A stretch of DNA of 64,000 nucleotides, from positions 26,674,046 through 26,738,045 of the forward strand of contig NC_088307.1 in the NCBI RefSeq assembly GCF_032854445.1, in the 5' to 3' direction. Both the position numbers and the translations under genes were made by a program. Under the pieces are notes generated by a model that worked only from the letters and a program-made list of their open reading frames with translations, ran no database searches and had not been told where the DNA came from. The stretch is from Liolophura sinensis (Eukaryota; Mollusca; Polyplacophora; Chitonida; Chitonidae). Positions 57,433 to 64,000 of this stretch are shown here, one piece after another (the first letter of the stretch is position 1; every line of letters starts with the position of its first letter).

Positions 57433-57436
57433 TAGA
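57332..57436. repeat. Perfect 44-bp fold-back at the LINE 5' end
   Basis: The arms 57332-57375 and 57393-57436 are exact inverted copies (inner ends cgattctttcgaaa and tttcgaaagaatcg) around a 17-bp loop. The left arm is true LINE sequence (it encodes FRKNRSTVDHLV on the minus strand). The right arm is an added reversed copy. Confidence 0.93.
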
Positions 57437-57445
57437 CACTAGGAG
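57433..57445. repeat. Target-site duplication, right
   Basis: tagacactaggag, identical to 55301-55313. Confidence 0.9.
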
Positions 57446-57734
57446 AAAACTGGGGGAAATGCTGGCGCATGATGTGTCTTCTAAATTTGTCTTATTTGGA
57501 AAGCGAATCCAGGGTAAAGGGGTATTTGAACAACTTGGACTTAGCTGTAAAGTCTTATTTGGTAAGAACACCATCGCTGTTAAATATTTAATATTACGGA
57601 GACTAATAATATTGTTTTAAACGATCATATTACAGGGAGATTTGCATGTAAATCAGTAGGTTTATTATGCCTTGAAAATAGGATGACTGATGGTACTGCC
57701 ATATATAATATTTCTAATTATCAGCACAGTCATG

Positions 57735-57940
57735 CTGGATTCCTCCTCGGCCGAACGTAGGAGGGTCTGGCAGCAGCCTGTGAATGGTCGTGGGCTTCCT
57801 CCAGGTTCTGTCCGGTTTTCGCCCACCAGAATTGCTGGCCGCCTTCGTATAAGTGAAATATTCTTGAGTACGGCGTAAAACACCAATCTTTTAAATAAAT
57901 AAATAAATAAATAAGTAACTAAATAAATAAATAAATAGTT
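57735..57940 (+). repeat. SINE family 1, 5'-truncated
   Basis: Starts at atgctggattcctcctcggc, keeps tgtgaatggtcgtgggcttc and the tail gagtacggcgtaaaacacc, and ends in a long (aaat)n run. Confidence 0.88.
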
Positions 57941-59060
57941 CAGTCCTTGTCTCTTATGTTGGGTATCGTAACGGAAGAACATAAACACACAAAGTCTTAT
58001 TATGTAGTCAACAACGGTTCATTTCTGGTAACTGTAACGTGGAAAGTGACCAAATCGCAGAGGTCTTAGCTAGTCAACTATCCAGCATAATCCTAACTTC
58101 TCCCTCTAACAGACAGCACTCTTTGTATGTAATCTCTAACAATAGAAAGTTCACTTAATCAGGGGTAAGCGTCTGGTTGTCACGATGAATACAAGTTACT
58201 GTGAGTCTGAACAAGCACAGTAGAGACAGGGTGAGTTAATCCTCTTAATCTAAAACAGTAGTCCCTGTGGATAGTCCCTCTCAGGTACTTGGTAGATTAC
58301 AGTAAATGTTATATACTGATTTCATTATGAACTAATTCGGCCCTGTTGTGACTAGGCCCATGTACAATGTATTGCAATTCTTTAACTGGTCATAATAGGA
58401 GGAAACAGGTATTCAAGTTCGTGTACAAAGGTGACAAAGAACGGATGTGGGTTTAGATGTTTTAGTATACTCTGACGTCAGCCCAGACTGACAGGCTCCA
58501 CTGGGTGGAGGGGGGGGGGGGGGGCGGATTTGGAAGAGGTAGTCATACAGCCGCAAGTACAGAAAACTTAATTTGTTTTGTTTTCAGTTGATACATATCA
58601 GGGGTACTCTTTTTTGGCTTCACTGATGCCAATGAATGTTACATATGTTAAACAGTTGTCAATATAATAAGTTTGAAAACTTTTGTGTACAGCAGGAAAT
58701 TATCAGCTCATGTGGGTGACAGGTTGATACCCAGTAAAATCTAAAATGAAGTTTCGATATGGCGTTTGATACATGCAGTAGTGAATGTAATTTTATGATG
58801 GCCAGGTTAGGCAGTTAACATGTAGTAACGGGAATTATTTTAAAATTACTTTTATCTTCCGCTTTCGCGTGTCTGCAGCAGTCTCCTAAAATTTTAGCCC
58901 AGACGAAAAGAGTTAAATGTGAAATTTGCATTTCGTTTAGGTTTCCTAAGGAGCTTTTGTGAATAGTGATTTGGGAAAAATGCTAAAAGAAAAATTATGC
59001 ATTTTCCGGATGCATTTTATGCGCCATTATAACAAAGAAATGTGTAAAACAAAAAGGATT
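57941..59060. other. No recognisable gene; poly-G run
   Basis: A run of about 15 G at 58509-58524. Otherwise unassigned sequence. Confidence 0.4.
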
Positions 59061-59061
59061 T

Positions 59062-59322
59062 TGTTTGTTTATTTATTTATTTGATTGGTGTTTTACGTCG
59101 TACTCAAGAATATTTCACTCGTGCGACGGCGGTCAGCATTATGGTGGGAGGAACCGGGAAGAACCGGGGGAAACCTACGACGATCCACTGGTTGCTGGAA
59201 GACCTTGCCACGTACAGCTGGAGACCTTCCCACGTATGGGCTGGACTTGAACTCACGACGACCACATTGGTGTAAGGTGCCTGGGTCATTACGCTGCTAA
59301 CCAACTGAGCCACGGAGGCACC
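59062..59322 (-). mobile_element. SINE family 1, near full length
   Basis: Reverse copy with a complete head at its right end (actgagccacggaggc near 59305) and its (attt)n tail at 59062. It includes ttgattggtgttttacgtcg, ggtcagcattatggtgggag and ctggacttgaactcacgacg. Confidence 0.93.
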
Positions 59323-59639
59323 AATAAAAGCTTTTAGGTATGTCATTTGTCTCCTTTGGTGGAAGTTGGGAAACAAATTTTTGTACGGTAGAAAAAAAAA
59401 CCCTGAATAAGGGCTTGTTAGCAGAAATCTCCTTTTCTTACACTTTTGTTCCAGTCTGATTTGCTAAATGCTATCAGATCCAGATACACATACCTTAATC
59501 TTAAGTGGCATGCATGTTTCAGTGACGAAACCACAATATATCATTCCCTTTGCTGCCTTTGATAACCGTTGTTTCAATGCTTATTCATTTGGTATGGTCC
59601 TGGCAATAAAGGGACCTAACTCTGACCTATGGTTCTTTT

Positions 59640-59775
59640 TTCTGTATTACCTTACTTATTTGATCGGTATTTCACGCTGTGCTCAAGAATGTTTCAGTCA
59701 TATAACATTGGCCAGTTGTATGGTTGAGGGGAATAGGAGAGTGCCTGGGGAAATCAAGGTCACGGCATACACACG
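59640..59775 (-). repeat. Old SINE family 1-like remnant
   Basis: acttatttgatcggtatttc, acgctgtgctcaagaatgtt and tcagtcatataacattggcc follow the family 1 tail order but are strongly diverged. Confidence 0.5.
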
Positions 59776-59779
59776 TGAA

Positions 59780-61380
59780 AGGTTACAAAATTCCTTTAGT
59801 CATATATTTATTGTAACACTATTTTGTAAACTACATAGTCTACTTTATTAACATGAACATGAAGTGTTACCAAAAATTGACTTTCATGAAATTTTGGTAA
59901 AGTGGGCTAGTCTGGGATGCATTCAATACTCTAGACCCATACTTGGGCTAGATTAGCACGCCGTGGTAGGGTCTTTTCAGAAACCTGGAAATAGGCACGA
60001 CAGCGGGAAAAACACAACTGGATCAAGCGTGATCACATCTGGGCCAGATGAGCAATGGTACCTGGAATCCCACGTCCGGTGTTCGTCTCAAACTAAACCT
60101 AGAAAGTCCACAAAAGTATTCGTCATCGAAATATATGGCCAACGGTTTTACACCAAACCTCATATGGAAGAACAAGGATTTCGTATAAAAAGTTCCAACC
60201 AAATTGGATAAAATACTCTTCATTCAGGACGCTTTCAAATAAAGCTCAACCGAATGATCAAGCCTCAAGCAAAATACAAAACAAAATCGTAGTCCACAGC
60301 TTTTCCGCAGTACGCTGTTTGTAAAGTAATTTTTTATGATATCATTCCAAGAAAAAATATGAAAAATGCTTCTAATGAAAGAAGCGTCAGGTTGTTTAGC
60401 CGATTTCACAAAACAAGGTCTGTTTCCGTTCCTATGTCTAACTAGAAACCGTAGGGAATAATGTCATGTATCTAAGTGAAAATGACAGTTTGGATGACAT
60501 ATCGTCTACCAAGATAGCTAACTGTGGAGAAAAGCGCTATGAATTGTGCAAATCTAATCATCGAAGAAGACATGTATACACCAGCGGTAAAGCATAATGG
60601 TTCCGTGTCAATAATAACAAAGCCAAGTTCCAAAATAAGGTGTGGAAGAATCAAGAAACAGTACAGAAGAGAATAGACGCAGAAAAGCGAAGTGTTCCTC
60701 AAATTACCATGGCAACCGCTTAACAGTAGTCATTTTTCTTTGTCCAGATGCACCATGCATGCCATAACGATTAGATAACAATAGCAGATAGCTTATAAAC
60801 CAATAAATCCCTTAATCAACAAATGATTATCATCCGCTTTACTTCTTCATACCTTTCCAGCATATCTTAAACACTGTTAATGCTAGTGTATGATAAAACA
60901 GGCAAGGCTAGGAGGGCTACCTATTGAATCTATGTGTCGAAACAGACATTTGTACACCTGGTGTCAACCAATAAGGACGTTTCAGGTCACTCTCGCAAGG
61001 CCAATTCCCAAAATCCACGAATAACACAACCCACTAAAAACTAAGAAAGTATGTAAGTTACGAAATAGGACGGAATCATGCAAAGGAAAGAGTCAGCAGT
61101 TTTCAGTGATGTTTCGAAAAGGCAAGGTATGTTCTAGACGACTGAGTGAGATAAGTATTCAAATCGTGTACCATGTTCGAATATCCGTGTGAGAAATCCC
61201 CAGTCGATATTTCCTTATACGGTATGTGTATTACAGCGTCTAGTTTTTCAGTGAAACGTTTAGAGATTTTAGGTATCCACATATAGTTGACACCTGAATG
61301 TTTTGCAATTGTACAACGATACTCGTTCCAAAATGACTGTACTCCATGTATTGCTTTCGATAAGAGAGTTTGTGGGTACA
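59780..61380. other. No recognisable feature
   Basis: Short open frames only. The 82-codon frame at 59963-60211 has no domain I recognise. Confidence 0.4.
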
Positions 61381-61382
61381 TG

Positions 61383-61640
61383 TATTTACTTATTGGTGCT
61401 TTACGTCGTACTCAGAAATATTTCACTCATACGACGGCGGCGTGCATTATGGTGGGAAGAAGCCGGACAGAGTCTGCAGGAAACCCTCGACCATCCTTAC
61501 GTTGCTGGAGGGCTTCCAGGTACGACCGGAGAGGAAACCAGCTTGACCTGGACTTGAACTCACAGGGACTGCATTTGTGAGAGGATTCTGAGTCATTTCG
61601 CCACGCTGGCGTGATAACCATCTTGGCCACGGAGGTCCCT
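61383..61640 (-). mobile_element. SINE family 1 copy
   Basis: Reverse copy with a recognisable head (tggccacggaggtccc near 61622) and body (catacgacggcggcgtgcat, gacctggacttgaactcaca). The tail is shortened (tatttacttattggtgcttt). Confidence 0.88.
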
Positions 61641-64000
61641 GTTTGGTGTGACAGGTTATTGAACACAGATCACCAAAGAAAGTATATGAAAAAAACAAAA
61701 AAAAAAGGACAAAAGACTTTCCCACTTACGACTGGAAAGAAAACCAGTTTGAATTTCACGAGCTCATAGCGATCGCACTTTTGAAACACAAATGGGTTAT
61801 TGTACTGCGATAGGACGCTAACTTCTAGGTGACGGATGTCCCATACAATTCTCATTTCTGCTTTTATCATAACTGTTCATATATCATTTTTGCCCTATGT
61901 TTATACAACCCCAATATTGTCACTGGTTAATCCAAATTAGGCACATATACGTACTTATAGAGAATCAGGGCTTAGATATTTCAAACTGTGATTATAAGGT
62001 GTAATTAATTTTATTAATGAATAAAAAGGTGCTATGCTGGCAATATTTAAGAACACTAAATGGAGGCGTCCAGTGGTAAAGCCTTGACACAGACGTTGAC
62101 ATGTTTTGTGACATAGCCTGATATCATCGGTGTTAGCATAATATAAAGGATCATCACTGTTGAATAAGCTCTTCCATGTACAGCTAGGTGAGATACACCA
62201 CAACTACACCACAACGAACACTTTCTGAAATATTGTCCGGTAATAAGTGGTTACATAATAATATCAAAATTAAAGTCATTTCCCTTCCATAGACCGTGAG
62301 AGGAAGACATGGTGTTTCTTATCAACATAAAAATCAACACAACACGTTCCATTTTCAAAATCAGTAGTCTCCATGATTGCCTGTCAAATGAGATGTATTT
62401 GCTTTGCTGCTTCGTCTATGTAGGGAAACCAAAATACAAAAATAACGAAAAAAATCAAGCAGTTATCAAAGATATAAAAATTACATCGTACATGAAAAGT
62501 AAATTATTCTAGGGCCAGCATTTATGTATATAACAATAATAAACGAGCGACAAAAGCATACATTATTAACTGCCCTTATTTGACTCTTTAAATTCTTCAT
62601 GCTTCAAAAAACACGATCCAATATTTTACAGAGTAATCCGATTAATAAACTACCTGTCGGTTTGATGAGTCAAAACAAACATGCTTACATAACACGTGCG
62701 AGTAAATAGATAAAAAAACATATAAAACCTCAAATATATATTGCCTATAAAATAAGCAGCTAGGAAGGAAATCGAAATTATTTAGTATAAGCGATACACT
62801 CTAAGTAAATCTGATAATAATGTGTTTGTTGGGGATGGTGGAATCATCAAGAAAGATAACGAATTGTAAATTGACATCAGTCGCTACAAGTAGCTGATAG
62901 GAAAAACGCCGATCCACATTCTCATTTTACAAATATATATTGAGGATTTCATCTCAGTGGGTGATTAACCGGGAAACGACAGAGCAGTTCTTACTTTGGA
63001 GGCTCGGTGACATCTGAAAGATAAGAAACAATTTCAGTTAAGGAGTGTTGTATTTTAAGCCGATATTTGTTAAAGGCTTGAGCGTCATGCAGGGACGTAA
63101 GATATAATGTAGTGGAGCGCCTGTGTCGGTACATATCCAATAGTAATTATATAAGTAGAGCTGTTACGTTCCTTACATCCATACCGGTGGTCAAGCCTCA
63201 AGACATTATGAAAATAATACACTGAACTAATTTGACATGATCGGGAAAATTAAGCCTTGGAAAACATTTGTTTACCAACAGATGCTAACTCGCATAACGC
63301 CGAATAGGCGTATTCAACTGCCGAAGTACACAGACAATGGAATATTCAACACATTGAACTCCTATGTACAAATTGTAACAGTATTTACAAAAACAGGCAA
63401 CATGGAAAAAATGCATGACAAACATGAAAAATGATTAACGGGGTTTAAACCCCACACTACCAGATATCATATACAATTCGTCTGGTGTTGAAAACCACCA
63501 CAGCGCCTTGATTAGGTTACGCCTTAGCGATCACCCCACTTGGGTAAGTACGAGCATTTAAGGTTGCTCGACACATGGCGTGCAATCACGCCGCTCTAGT
63601 GTCCCATCTTGTTTGCCTCGGCTCAGTTCAGTTTTGAGAGCTGTCGAGGACAGAGGTCATGTAGGTGACAGGAAATGTTAGGAGACTATAAAGACAAGAA
63701 ATTTTTGTCTAAACAGTTAGAAGGGATAAGCGGTATGGTGTGTTCTTTTCTTTACGACAGATCCCCAACCCAAAGCCATGGCGAAGGAACTCGTAGTAAC
63801 ATTTTTGTGCAGCATCCTAACATCCGTCGCTTCCCTCCTTGAATGTAAGGTGTAAACCTGAATAGGAACTGGAAGCCACGATGTTTCTTTAACGTTTGAA
63901 TTTGGCCTAATAAGAGTAACATGCTTTGGGCTGGTAATGTACATGTGTGAATAGACATTTTTCATATGTTTGGCTATGGCTTTGGACTTGCATTATATTA
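61641..64000. other. No recognisable feature
   Basis: AT-rich, short frames. A tiny acceptor/donor pair on the minus strand near 63015-62995 (CTTTCAG, then GTAAGAAC) could bound a micro-exon, but nothing supports it. Confidence 0.35.

Noticed and set aside
57612-57720. Extension of the interrupted frame after 57565
   Set aside because: It has stops and no exon-like border. Only the part up to 57563 was kept as a weak suggestion.
62995-63020. Possible 19-bp micro-exon on the minus strand (CTTTCAG ... GTAAGAAC)
   Set aside because: Such pairs are frequent by chance, and no neighbouring exons were found.

Overview
The window is animal nuclear DNA. Coding sequence is split into short exons with GT/AG borders. 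Most of the rest is introns, tRNA-derived SINEs, non-LTR retrotransposon pieces, tandem repeats and fold-back elements. There are no operons, no ribosome binding sites and no dense gene packing. The dominant SINE (head reading ggcctccgtggctcagt, tail reading gagtacggcgtaaaacacc, then ataaataa) is a type I associate with molluscs and related lophotrochozoans. A marine mollusc is my best guess for the host, made from repeat style and not from a database search.

Three host-type genes can be built from exons whose reading phases join. (1) An MFSD6-like major facilitator transporter on the minus strand (3925-10438, five exons). One in-frame TGA lies at the place of a conserved Trp in its first long exon. 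(2) An LRAT/NlpC-P60-type thiol acyltransferase fused to a long coiled coil on the plus strand (24426-28436, four exons). The His/His/Cys catalytic set is present, but exon 2 carries a one-base phase error. (3) A cysteine-rich protein of unknown function on the minus strand (39913-43286, four phase-matched exons, perhaps a fifth at 44354-44419). A lone, truncated relative of one of its exons lies at 50809-50888.

Mobile DNA fills much of the rest. There are about twenty copies or pieces of SINE family 1, two of a second SINE family, and pieces of a third dispersed repeat. There are three non-LTR retrotransposons: a CR1/Jockey-type wreck at 28930-31790 with a nested insertion, an RNase H-bearing fragment at 49190-50530, and a 5'-truncated RNase H-bearing copy at 55314-57432 with a clear 13-bp target duplication and a 44-bp fold-back at its 5' end. 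Tyrosine-recombinase element pieces occur at 16108-16479, 34202-35265 and 42283-42815; the last two belong to one family. A 1.25-kb element (43731-44983) carries two clusters of a self-complementary ATCGATATCGAT motif.

Tandem arrays include a 28-bp unit (1957-2347), a 58-bp unit (3590-3860), a 24-bp unit (20388-21250), a 198-bp duplication (38898-39293), a 48-bp unit (42236-43040, split by a transposon) and a 75-bp Thr-rich coding-like unit (54566-55030). Long stretches between these hold nothing I can name, and those are stated.

The strongest general observations are four. The tail of SINE family 2 matches the 3' end of the RNase H-bearing LINE at 55314-57432. The minisatellite at 20388 is expanded in one of several local duplicated copies. 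Two of the three host-type genes each carry one isolated lesion in an otherwise well-kept frame. The LRAT domain is joined to a 249-residue coiled coil.
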